Part shown: piece by piece, positions 18,524 to 26,038 of the stretch | Position numbering within the stretch: position 1 is the first letter of the stretch | Layout: every line of letters starts with the position of its first letter | Source of the DNA: Cupriavidus basilensis | GTDB taxonomy: Bacteria > Pseudomonadota > Gammaproteobacteria > Burkholderiales > Burkholderiaceae | Length of the DNA stretch: 35,869 nt | Direction: 5' to 3' | Assembly: GCF_029335485.1 (NCBI RefSeq) | Contig: NZ_JARJLM010000128.1 | Span: 1 to 35,869, forward strand | Made by a program: the position numbers and the translations under genes | The notes under the pieces: generated by a model | Database searches by the model: none | Seen by the model: the letters and a program-made list of their open reading frames with translations, nothing else | Told to the model about the DNA's origin: nothing

Positions 18524-19765
18524 ATGAGCGAGACGGTTTATATCGCCGGCGTCGGCATGACGCCATTCGGCAAGCAGATCGACAAGAGCATCAAGGACCT
18601 GACGCGCGAAGCCGTGACGTCAGCGCTGAAGGACGCGGGCTGCGAGGCCCGTGCGCTGCAAGGCGCCTTCTTTGCGAACTGCACGCAGGGGCATATGGAG
18701 GGCCAGGACATGATCCGCGGCCAGATCGCGCTGCGCAGCATGGGTATCCAGGGCATCCCGGTGATCAATGTCGAGAATGCGTGCGCCAGTGCCAGCTCAG
18801 CGCTGCACCTGGCGGTCCAGTACGTCAAGGCGGGCGCCGCCGATATCGTGCTGGCAGTGGGTGCGGAGAAGATGTTCTCCACCGACAAGGCGCGCACGCT
18901 GAGCGTGTTCGATGGGGCGTGGGACGTGCACGACAAGGAAGCCGGCACCGCCCGGCTACTGGCCATGGGCGAAGGTGTGGAAGTGCCGGATGGCTCGACC
19001 TCGCCCAAGCCCTACAGTGTGTTCATGGACATCTACGCGGCCATGGGCAGGATGCACATGCGCGAATACGGCTCGACGCAGCGCCATTTTGCCGCCGTCT
19101 CTGCCAAGAACCATCGGCATTCCGTCCACAACCCGCTGTCGCAATACCGCCAGGCCTACACCATCGAGGAAATCCTGGCTGCGCCACCGATCACGTTTCC
19201 GCTGACACTGCCGATGTGCTCGCCCATCAGCGATGGGGCTGCCGCCGCCGTTGTCTGCAGCGAGGCGGGTCTTGCCCGGCTCAACGGCAGCCGCAGCCGC
19301 GCCATCCGGGTGCTGGCGTCCGTCGTGGTGACCGGCAGCGACCGCGCACCGGCACAGCTTGCCGACCACCTTGTGCGCAAAGGGTCGGCCGACGCATACC
19401 GGATCGCCGGGGTGGGGCCGCGCGATATCTCGGTCGCGGAAGTGCATGACGCCAGCGCCATCGGCGAAGTGATCCAGGTGGAGGCACTCGGCCTCTGCGA
19501 ACCCGGCGAGGGCGGCCTGGCAGCGGAGCGGGGCGATACGAGTATCGGCGGGCGCATCCCCGTCAACCCCTCCGGCGGCCTGGAGTCCAAGGGGCATCCA
19601 ATCGGCGCCACGGGCCTTGGGCAGGTCTATGAGCTGGTATCGCAGTTGCGGGGAGAGGCAGGCGCGCGCCAGATAGGCGGTGCACGAATCGCCATCGCCG
19701 AGAACGGCGGCGGCCTGCACGGCGTGGAAGAGGCAGTGGCGTGCCTGACCATTCTGAGCAGGTAA
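18524..19765 (+). CDS. SCP2-type thiolase / lipid-transfer thiolase-like protein
   Basis: 413 residues from ATG 18524, with GGGGGAAAG upstream. Thiolase-fold motifs: VYIAGVGMTPFGK at the N-terminus, nucleophile Cys87 in VENACASASSALH, EVHDASAIGEV, and the His in SKGHPIGATGLGQVYE. The second catalytic Cys of degradative thiolases (CxGGG) is replaced by ENGGG, as in many SCP-x/Ltp-type members, some of which work as retro-aldolases. Those often need an OB-fold DUF35 partner, and none is recognisable next to it. It is the last gene of the acyl-CoA operon and would cleave, or make, the C-C bond of the 3-keto or 3-hydroxy thioester. Either catalytic mode remains possible. Confidence 0.9.
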   Translation: MSETVYIAGVGMTPFGKQIDKSIKDLTREAVTSALKDAGCEARALQGAFFANCTQGHMEGQDMIRGQIALRSMGIQGIPVINVENACASASSALHLAVQYVKAGAADIVLAVGAEKMFSTDKARTLSVFDGAWDVHDKEAGTARLLAMGEGVEVPDGSTSPKPYSVFMDIYAAMGRMHMREYGSTQRHFAAVSAKNHRHSVHNPLSQYRQAYTIEEILAAPPITFPLTLPMCSPISDGAAAAVVCSEAGLARLNGSRSRAIRVLASVVVTGSDRAPAQLADHLVRKGSADAYRIAGVGPRDISVAEVHDASAIGEVIQVEALGLCEPGEGGLAAERGDTSIGGRIPVNPSGGLESKGHPIGATGLGQVYELVSQLRGEAGARQIGGARIAIAENGGGLHGVEEAVACLTILSR

Positions 19766-19792
19766 ACGGGCAGTCGGCGGGGAGGAGGTGGT

Positions 19793-20320
19793 ATGACACC
19801 CGCTCAAGCACCTGTCGGGATCGTCGCGCGGCGGGGCACTGCGGTGCCGCACCGGCTCAGCGCCGAGCTCTCCGAGTTGCTGCGCAAGGCACGCGGCGTG
19901 AGCGCGTACGCGCGCCGGGCGGGGCTGGATCCGGAGCACATCGCGCAGGCAGCGGATTGTGAACTTTGCCTGGGCGGCGGAGCTTGGCGTGCCATTGGGG
20001 CATCGCGAACATTGCAAGGCCTTTGTCGACGAGGCCGTATGTCGCAGCATTCATTTTGGGTCCCTCCGATCCTCTGGTGGTGGCGACATCTACCACATTG
20101 GCACATCGATGCCGTTCGGTCCGGAGGGGCCCTTTCCATTTGTGGAGGGCGGCATCCCTCACGACGTCACTCGGCGCCCGGGAGGGACGCGTTCATACCA
20201 TCTCTGCAATGGATACGTGCCGATCCCCTTCAGCCGCCCATAGTCGCAGCAACTCTATTCGCCAAACGGCTGATGAGCCGGCACCACCACCGCCCGCGCG
20301 TATACATCACGGACAACTGA
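19793..20320 (+). other. Uncertain open stretch with possible transposase fragment at its end
   Basis: An open frame from ATG 19793, preceded by GGGGAGGAGG, begins MTPAQAPVGIVARRGTAVPH and LSELLRKARGVSAYARR, which reads protein-like for about 60 residues. It then loses character and becomes Trp/His/Arg-rich. A second overlapping frame (19959-20243) also reads partly protein-like (GGDIYHIGTSMPFGPEGPFP), suggesting a frameshifted relic. The end, LFAKRLMSRHHHRPRVYITDN, recalls the RFFRKLL...PRVIVTDK block of IS6-type transposases. It is most likely remnant DNA between the thiolase operon and tetR; no product is assigned. Confidence 0.35.
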
Positions 20321-20417
20321 AGCGGATTCACCTCTGCCTGCGGATTGCACGAAGGTTCTTGTCGCCGTGTGATGTCCGATTCTCAATTGCGCAATCAGAA
20401 TGATGACTAGCATCCAC

Positions 20418-20439
20418 CAGCATGATAACCTTCATGCTG
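20418..20439. promoter_or_regulatory. 8-bp-arm inverted repeat, likely TetR operator
   Basis: CAGCATGA (20418-20425) and TCATGCTG (20432-20439) are exact reverse complements separated by TAACCT. The site lies 21 bp before the tetR start at 20461, where an autoregulatory operator is expected. A second palindrome ATTGCGCAAT, at 20386-20395 and flanked by ATTCT/AGAAT, lies 22 bp further upstream. Confidence 0.65.
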
Positions 20440-20460
20440 AGGAACTTTTGGGAGTTGGAC

Positions 20461-21042
20461 ATGGGGCATTCACAAGCCGAGAAGGCGCAGAGCCGCGAGC
20501 GCATCCTGCAGCAAGCTGCAGCGCAGATCCGCGAGACTGGCCTGGAGTCGGTCAGCGTCGTAAAGCTGATGCGTAGCGTCAACCTGACGCACGGCGGCTT
20601 CTATGGGCATTTCGGCTCGCGTTCAGAACTGCTTGCCCATGCCCTGGAGCGCGCGCTAGGCGATGGCGAAGCTGCCGCCAGTGCCGCGCGTGACAGCGCA
20701 ACGCCAACGGCCTACAGCACGATGGTTCGCAGCTATCTCAGCCGCGCGCATCGCGACTCGCGCAAAACTGGCTGCGCCATTGCGGCCTTGGCATCCGACG
20801 TGGCACGCGCAGACGAACTGTCGCGCGGCGTCATGGAAGAGCACGTCGAGCACTTCGTATCAAAGGTCGCCGCGGCCATGAAGGAGCAGTGCGAAGAGCG
20901 CGCACTGCTCGCTGTGAGCGCCATGGTTGGCGGCCTGCTTCTGTCGAGGGTCATGACCGATCCAAAGCGGTCAGATGAAATGCTTCGTTCGTTGCGTCAC
21001 GAGTTGGAGCGGTTCAACGAAACCCGCGCCACGGATCGCTGA
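20461..21042 (+). CDS. TetR-family transcriptional regulator
   Basis: 193 residues from ATG 20461, chosen because GGGAG lies about 8 bp upstream; an in-frame start at 20422 would fall inside the operator. The HTH is standard: SRERILQQAAAQIRETGLES, then VVKLMRSVNLTHGGFYGHFG, then SRSELLAHALERAL. The C-terminal domain has KTGCAIAALASDVARADELS and resembles NemR/AcrR-like members that sense reactive or lipophilic small molecules. It probably represses its own promoter and the thioesterase-fold gene that starts 110 bp downstream on the same strand. The ligand is unknown. Confidence 0.92.
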   Translation: MGHSQAEKAQSRERILQQAAAQIRETGLESVSVVKLMRSVNLTHGGFYGHFGSRSELLAHALERALGDGEAAASAARDSATPTAYSTMVRSYLSRAHRDSRKTGCAIAALASDVARADELSRGVMEEHVEHFVSKVAAAMKEQCEERALLAVSAMVGGLLLSRVMTDPKRSDEMLRSLRHELERFNETRATDR

Positions 21043-21152
21043 TCGCGCCACCACCCGCCCAGGGTGAGACGTTCGCCTTGTTGCCTGCATCTGCCCAAGC
21101 CGAACGCCGATCAACCGGACTATTTGCCCACAACCGCACTGCAGGAAAACAA

Positions 21153-21977
21153 ATGCAACCAAGCAGTTTGACTCATCCTCTGGATCGGGCCACGACGCTC
21201 GCTCGCAACGAGGACGGCTCGATGACCGGCCAGACCGATGCCGCCTATGCCAACATGGTCGGCCCATTCGGCGGTATCACCGCCGCCGTGATCATGAAGG
21301 CCTTGCTGGTGCACCCGGAACGTCTTGGCGAGCCGGTCTCACTGACGATCAACTACGCCGCACCGATCGCCGACGGCGAATACCGCATCCATGCAGTCCC
21401 CGTACGCACCAATCGCTCCACCCAGCACTGGTCTATCACCTTGAGTCAGGGCAAGGAGCTGACCACCACCGCCACGGCGGTATTTGCGCTCCGTCGTGAT
21501 ACGTGGACCACCACGGAGATTCTGGCGCCGGACGTTCCAGCGGCAGTCGCCGTGCCAAGCTCTCGGCTTGCCAACACCGACCGCGCATGGTTCGACAACT
21601 ATGAGATGCGTTTCGTGCGCGGGCACCTCCTTGACCAGTCGAAACCCGAGGACGAACGGGACTCGGTCACGGTGCTTTGGGTCCGCGACAATCCGCCGCG
21701 GCCCCTGGACCTCGTCTCGCTGACATCGATTTGCGATTCCTTTGCACCGCGGATCATCGTGCGCAGGCCCAAGTGGGTGCCTTTCGGCACCGTGTCGATC
21801 ACCATCTACTTCCAAGCGGGAAATGCGCAACTGGAGGCACAGGGTGACCGACCGGTACTAGGTATCGCCCGCGCTTCGCACTTCGGGCGTGGCTACCACG
21901 ACCAGACGGCCGAAGTCTGGAGCGACAGCGGCACCCTTCTCGCGACGAGCCACCAGGTCGTCTACTTCAAGGAATGA
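21153..21977 (+). CDS. Acyl-CoA thioesterase-like (double hot-dog) protein
   Basis: 274 residues from ATG 21153, with GCAGGAAA upstream; the open frame extends left to 21078 without a better start. Two hot-dog halves can be seen: an N-terminal half with YANMVGPFGGITAAVIMKAL, EPVSLTINYAAPIADGEY and QHWSITLSQGKELTTTATAV, and a C-terminal half with PRPLDLVSLTSICDSFAPRI, WVPFGTVSITIYFQ and GRGYHDQTAEVWSDSGTLLA. This matches the thioesterase-like superfamily of TesB type. Such enzymes hydrolyse acyl-CoA. It follows tetR and is probably in its regulon. Catalytic residues are not conserved enough to name, and the acyl chain preference is unknown. Confidence 0.85.
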   Translation: MQPSSLTHPLDRATTLARNEDGSMTGQTDAAYANMVGPFGGITAAVIMKALLVHPERLGEPVSLTINYAAPIADGEYRIHAVPVRTNRSTQHWSITLSQGKELTTTATAVFALRRDTWTTTEILAPDVPAAVAVPSSRLANTDRAWFDNYEMRFVRGHLLDQSKPEDERDSVTVLWVRDNPPRPLDLVSLTSICDSFAPRIIVRRPKWVPFGTVSITIYFQAGNAQLEAQGDRPVLGIARASHFGRGYHDQTAEVWSDSGTLLATSHQVVYFKE

Positions 21978-22096
21978 CGACGTGAGCCGGATGCCGCCCC
22001 CGCCACAAGCGGCAATTCACCCATGCGAGGGCTAAGTCGCCTCCCTGACGCGTGCATTGGAGGGGGGGCTGCGACTGGTGCCGGATCGGGCCATGA

Positions 22097-22113
22097 TATA
22101 TTTCGCATGCAAA
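22097..22113. promoter_or_regulatory. Putative marR promoter -10 with MarR-type operator
   Basis: TATATT (22097-22102) could be a -10 element. It runs into TTCGCATGCAAA (22102-22113), which differs by one base from the palindrome TTCGCATGCGAA found twice before the hydratase gene. A repressor bound here would cover the start of transcription. The distance to the marR start at 22234 is about 120 bp, so the leader would be long. Confidence 0.6.
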
Positions 22114-22233
22114 TATTCCCATGTCTTTTTTTGGGCTTGACTATGTCACCCTCATGCGCCGCTATCCCGCCTTCCTCTCTCCCCGTTCCGGAGAGCATTC
22201 ACAACCGAACTGCCGCTGCTGCCAGGTGAGGCA

Positions 22234-22662
22234 ATGAATCATCGCCTCGTTTACCTGCTGAATGTTGGCCAGCGGCGGTTGCAACGCTGGACCCAGGCGC
22301 GCACATCAGCGGGCGGGGTAACTGCGTCGCAAGCTGGCTTGTTGTTCTTCCTCGAGAAGAACAACGGAGCGCTGATGGGCGAGGCGGCGGCCGCACTCGA
22401 TCTTGGCGCTCCAGGCATCAGCGGCCTGGCCGATCGCATGGAGAGGCTGGGCTTGATCGATCGCAAACCGGATGGGGTGGACCGTCGCTCATGGCGACTT
22501 TGGCTAACGGTGGAAGGGCGTTCCGCCTTCAAGCGCTCCCGGGCAGGCTTGACGGAGTTGAATGCGCGTCTTACCGAAGGGTTCAGCGAATCAGAAATTG
22601 AGGTTGTCGCGAGGTGGCTGACCAGCCTGCAGGATAAGTTCCCTGTGTCGGATGCAGACTAG
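22234..22662 (+). CDS. MarR-family transcriptional regulator
   Basis: 142 residues from ATG 22234, with GTGAGG about 4 bp upstream. The winged-helix layout fits: VTASQAGLLFFLEKNNGALM, GEAAAALDLGAPGISGLADR (recognition region), MERLGLIDRKPDGVDRRSWR (wing with the D-x-R-R-S motif), then the C-terminal dimerisation helices. MarR proteins are dimeric repressors released by small ligands, often aromatic or acyl-CoA compounds. The shared palindrome before this gene and before the convergent hydratase gene predicts that it controls both. It has no close co-directional partner. Confidence 0.92.
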   Translation: MNHRLVYLLNVGQRRLQRWTQARTSAGGVTASQAGLLFFLEKNNGALMGEAAAALDLGAPGISGLADRMERLGLIDRKPDGVDRRSWRLWLTVEGRSAFKRSRAGLTELNARLTEGFSESEIEVVARWLTSLQDKFPVSDAD

Positions 22663-22721
22663 CCATTGCGCACGCACAAAGGCCAGTCTGCATGACGCGA
22701 CGCCAGGTTGCCGGCATCGCG

Positions 22722-23498
22722 CTATCGTTGAGCCAGCCCCGAAAAATCGGGCTGGCGCTTCTGCGCAAACGCCATGAACGCTTCCTTTGCCTCGGCGCTC
22801 TGCAAGCGCTTCACGAATGTGGCGCTCTCGGCGTCCATTTGGGCGACCAGTCTCTGCGCATCGCGCATCAACTGCTTCGTCGATGTCAGGGAGCCGAGAG
22901 GCTTCGTGGCAATCTTCTCGGCGATTCGTCTCGCCTCCTGCCGCAGTTCCGGCGTCGCTACAGTCTTGTTGGCGATGCCCCATGCCAGGGCGCTGGCTGC
23001 GGGCACCGGTTCGCCTAGCGCAAACATCTCGAACGCGCGCGCGTGCCCGATCCTGAGAGGAAGAAGATAGCTGGAGGCGGCTTCTGGAACCAGGGCGAGA
23101 TTGACGAAAGGGGTGATCAACTGTGCATCGTCAGCCAGTATCACGTAGTCACAGTGGAGCAGCATGGTGGTTCCGATGCCGACAGCCTTTCCTTGAACGG
23201 CCGCGAGGATTGGAACGGTGGCTTCTGCCAGGTTGCGCAGGAATCGAACGACGTGACGTTCCTCGGGACCATTGCCCACGGCTTGCGCGGCGAATTCGCT
23301 GACATCGTTCCCGGCAGTAAAGGTGTCGCCATCCGCCTGAATCAGCACCACCTTGATCTCGCCATCCGATCTCGCCCTTCCGACTGCATCTGCAAGGGCG
23401 CCGTACATGTCGTTGGTTAACGCATTCTTCTTGTCCTGCCGCGAAATCGTGACTGTCAGTACGCCATTGATAAGGTCAACTTTCACTTCTGGGATCAC
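22722..23498 (-). CDS. Enoyl-CoA hydratase/isomerase family protein
   Basis: 258 residues from ATG 23498. Crotonase-fold motifs: SRQDKKNALTNDMYGALADA, GDTFTAGNDVSEF (first oxyanion-hole segment), VQGKAVGIGTTMLLHCDYVI, and PFVNLALVPEAASSYLLPLR. The Glu in VPEAASS is the single acid typical of delta3-delta2 enoyl-CoA isomerases; the second Glu of true hydratases is not evident in GIGTTM, so isomerase activity is somewhat more likely. It is transcribed from its own promoter carrying two perfect MarR-type palindromes. The MECR-like reductase lies upstream on the same strand, suggesting joint handling of enoyl-CoA esters. Confidence 0.92.
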   Translation of the reverse strand: MIPEVKVDLINGVLTVTISRQDKKNALTNDMYGALADAVGRARSDGEIKVVLIQADGDTFTAGNDVSEFAAQAVGNGPEERHVVRFLRNLAEATVPILAAVQGKAVGIGTTMLLHCDYVILADDAQLITPFVNLALVPEAASSYLLPLRIGHARAFEMFALGEPVPAASALAWGIANKTVATPELRQEARRIAEKIATKPLGSLTSTKQLMRDAQRLVAQMDAESATFVKRLQSAEAKEAFMAFAQKRQPDFSGLAQR

Positions 23499-23594
23499 AG
23501 CTATGTCTCCTGAGAATCGGAAGCGGCCACGCTGTCGCCGATGTCCGGCGCTGCGTGCTTGGCGCAGATGCTTCCAGGTTGGAAAAACTTTAAT

Positions 23595-23633
23595 TTCGCA
23601 TGCGAAGTATATACCGTTCGCATGCGAAGTAAA
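23595..23633 (-). promoter_or_regulatory. Hydratase promoter with two perfect TTCGCATGCGAA operators
   Basis: Two identical 12-bp palindromes lie at 23595-23606 and 23617-23628, centred 22 bp apart, which puts them on the same DNA face. On the minus strand a -35-like TTTACT (23633-23628) and a -10-like TATACT (23611-23606) are separated by 16 bp. One operator fills the spacer and the other starts at the -10. This is a typical repressor layout. The hydratase start is about 97 bp downstream. Confidence 0.8.
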
Positions 23634-23822
23634 CCTCGAGGATTGGTTGTCGTTTGACCACGTAGTGCTTGATGTAGGGTTTTGTCCCGGCCGGGACAGG
23701 GGGTGCAGCTGATCGAAGCGATCTGGCGCTTGCCGGCCCGGACGATCTTGCCATGGACGACAAAGGCATCGCCTGCAGGGACCCGGAGGCTTGGCAGCAA
23801 GCGCTCGCAGAGCCCGCAGAAC

Positions 23823-24791
23823 TCATTTCAGCTTGAAGAGGATCTTCGATCCTTTGCCGCTCGCCGCGATAGCCTTGCGATAGTCCTCCAGCGAATAGAC
23901 ACCGCCTATTGGAGAGTGCAATTTGCCTTCAGAGATCAGCTGCAGTCCTTCCCGAAGCCCAGCGGCGAGCGCTGCAGACCCACGGATATGCGCATGGCCA
24001 AGAAAGAGGCCGCGGATCTTGATGTCGCGGAAGATCACGTCCATGGGATTGGCCAAGCCAGGCTCCCCGCTCATTGCCGAGTAGACAACGACGGTCCCGC
24101 CAAACTCGACCAGTTTGGTGACTGAGGCCAGCGAAGCTCCGCCCACACCATCCAGGCCAAGCCGGATCGGCGCGTTGCCAATGGCCTTTGCCACCCTCGC
24201 GGTAAGCTCCCTGCCTTCCTGCAGCACAACGTCTGCGCCGAGCGCCTCGACGGCAGCGATGACCTCGGGGCGGCGGACAAGATTCACCGTGCGGTATCCG
24301 CGCGCTTTCGCTATCGCGATCACGCTGGCTGCGACGCTCGAATTGCCCGCATTCTGAACAATCCAGTCACCGGGCTTGAGGTCGACAAAATTGCCGAGAA
24401 GCAGCGCCGCCGTTGGCGGATTGACGGCCCCCATCGACAACTGCTGCACGTCAGCCTGGGGAGGCAGCGGAAACAGCTTGTCGGCTGGCGCTGCGAGCCG
24501 CTCGCGCCAGGTCGGCGAGCCGCCTGGCACAAAGACGAGATCGCCTGGTTGCACCGTCGTGACGCCTTCGCCCGTTTCGAGCACGCGTGCGATGCCCTCG
24601 GTTCCCAGAATCGACGGGAGTGGGGGCGTCATGACCCGCCCACGCGCGGCGTTCAGGTCATAGGGATTGATCGGCGAGTACAGCACTTCGAGCAGCGCCT
24701 CTCCGTGGCCGGCGGGCCCCGGTTCGGGAAGCTCAACGAGTTCGATCACGTCCAAAGGATCGCCGTGCTTCGATATTTGCAGTGCTTTCAT
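23823..24791 (-). CDS. MECR/ETR-like enoyl-thioester reductase (zinc-free MDR family)
   Basis: 322 residues from ATG 24791, with TGGAG about 8 bp upstream. The sequence follows the 2-enoyl thioester reductase branch of medium-chain dehydrogenases: YSPINPYDLNAARGRV, PSILGTEGIARVLETGEGV, then the diagnostic NPPTAALLLGNFVDLKPGDW, IVQNAGNSSVAASVIAIAKA, and RTVNLVRRPEV. Structural-zinc cysteines are absent, as expected. Enzymes of this type reduce trans-2-enoyl-CoA or enoyl-ACP with NADPH. A general quinone oxidoreductase is the alternative. It lies in line with the hydratase gene (324 bp downstream) and after the OYE gene (120 bp upstream). The 23499-23822 gap holds only the MarR-type promoter and no gene. 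Confidence 0.85.
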   Translation of the reverse strand: MKALQISKHGDPLDVIELVELPEPGPAGHGEALLEVLYSPINPYDLNAARGRVMTPPLPSILGTEGIARVLETGEGVTTVQPGDLVFVPGGSPTWRERLAAPADKLFPLPPQADVQQLSMGAVNPPTAALLLGNFVDLKPGDWIVQNAGNSSVAASVIAIAKARGYRTVNLVRRPEVIAAVEALGADVVLQEGRELTARVAKAIGNAPIRLGLDGVGGASLASVTKLVEFGGTVVVYSAMSGEPGLANPMDVIFRDIKIRGLFLGHAHIRGSAALAAGLREGLQLISEGKLHSPIGGVYSLEDYRKAIAASGKGSKILFKLK

Positions 24792-24911
24792 CAGAACAAC
24801 TCCATTGAAGGGACGCACGATGCTCGCGCCCAAATTCATCATCCCGGGGCATCAAGCCGCCCCGACTCCATGCTCCCGGGCGTCCGGGGGCTTCTCTTTC
24901 ACAGGCCACGG

Positions 24912-26006
24912 TCAGGTCAGTGTTGCCAGTGCTGCCCGATCGAAATCCTGCAACTCGCCGGTTCGCCCTTCCCGTACCTTGCGCACCCAATGGGGGTCCT
25001 GCAGTAGCGCTCGCCCGACGGCGACGAGGTCGAACTCGTCGCGCTCCATGCGCCGGACCAACTCATCCAGCGAGGCAACTTTTGCGGCCTCCCCCGAACC
25101 GCCGCTGATGAAGTCATTGGTCAGCCCCACCGAGCCGACGGTGATCACCGGAACACCGGCCAGCTTCTTGACCCAGCCTGCAAAACTGAGGTCCGATCCG
25201 TTGAATTCGGGCTCCCAGAACCGCCGTTGCGAGCAGTGGATGATGTCGGCGCCAGCGTCGGTCAATGTGGTCACCCATGCCTCCAGTTCGTCTGGCGTGG
25301 TGGCGAGCTTCACTTGATAATCCTGCTGCTTCCACTGGCTGATGCGAATGATGATGGGGAAATCCGGACCGACGGCGACACGCACCGCGCGAAGCATGTC
25401 TGCGGTGAAGCGCGCCCGGCCTGGCAGGGTCGGCGAGCCATACCTGTCCGACCGCTCGTTGGTGCCGTCCCAGAAGAACTGGTCGATCAGGTAGCCGTGC
25501 GCGCCGTGCAGTTCGACGGCCTCAAAGCCCAGCGCCTTGGCGTACGCGCTGGCCTGTGCGAACGCCTCGATCACATCGGCGACCTGCTCTTCGCTCATGC
25601 CCTCGTCAAATTTCCTGCCCGGGCGCGTGAGACCCGATGGGCTTTCATACGGTGTGGCAGGTGCCCAGTTGGAACTGCGGTTGTGTACCGCACCAACGTG
25701 CCAGAGTTGGGGGGCCACAGCCCCGCCCGCGGCATGAACCTCATCGAGCACGCGCTTCCACGCAGCGAGCTCCCGTTCGCCATGAAAGCGTGGAACGTTC
25801 GGATCGTTCAGGGCAGCCGGGCGCGCGACCCCTGTTCCTTCCGAAATGATGAGACCGACCTCGCCCTCGGCGCGACGGCGGTAATAGGCGGCCACCTGTG
25901 CCGTGACGACGCCACCGGGCGAGAAGGATCTCGTCAGTGGCGCCATCACGAAGCGGTTGCGCAACTGCAATCCTTTGAAAGCAAACGGTTGAAACAGAAT
26001 GTCCAT
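24912..26006 (-). CDS. Old yellow enzyme-like NADH:flavin oxidoreductase
   Basis: 364 residues from ATG 26006, with AAGGAAAGG upstream; a longer frame to 26042 lacks a ribosome site. The FMN-dependent TIM barrel is recognisable: LFQPFAFKGLQLRNRFVMAP, LTRSFSPGG, PQLWHVGAVHN, the catalytic pair region AVELHGAHGYLIDQFFWDGT, NERSDRYGS, IIIRISQWKQQDY and VAVGRALLQDPHW. Members reduce activated C=C bonds of enones, nitro-olefins or 2-enoyl compounds with NAD(P)H. It starts 32 bp after the alcohol dehydrogenase stop, so the two form an operon that would interconvert alcohols, aldehydes or ketones and their unsaturated forms. The physiological substrate is unknown. Confidence 0.92.
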   Translation of the reverse strand: MDILFQPFAFKGLQLRNRFVMAPLTRSFSPGGVVTAQVAAYYRRRAEGEVGLIISEGTGVARPAALNDPNVPRFHGERELAAWKRVLDEVHAAGGAVAPQLWHVGAVHNRSSNWAPATPYESPSGLTRPGRKFDEGMSEEQVADVIEAFAQASAYAKALGFEAVELHGAHGYLIDQFFWDGTNERSDRYGSPTLPGRARFTADMLRAVRVAVGPDFPIIIRISQWKQQDYQVKLATTPDELEAWVTTLTDAGADIIHCSQRRFWEPEFNGSDLSFAGWVKKLAGVPVITVGSVGLTNDFISGGSGEAAKVASLDELVRRMERDEFDLVAVGRALLQDPHWVRKVREGRTGELQDFDRAALATLT

Positions 26007-26038
26007 GGCTAGCCTTTCCTTGTGGGTTGCCGTTGTGA

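Noticed and set aside
22732-22756. GC-rich inverted repeat GCCAGCCC/GGGCTGGC as a terminator of the hydratase gene
   Set aside because: It lies inside the last codons of the gene and has no U-tract on the minus strand; probably a coding coincidence.
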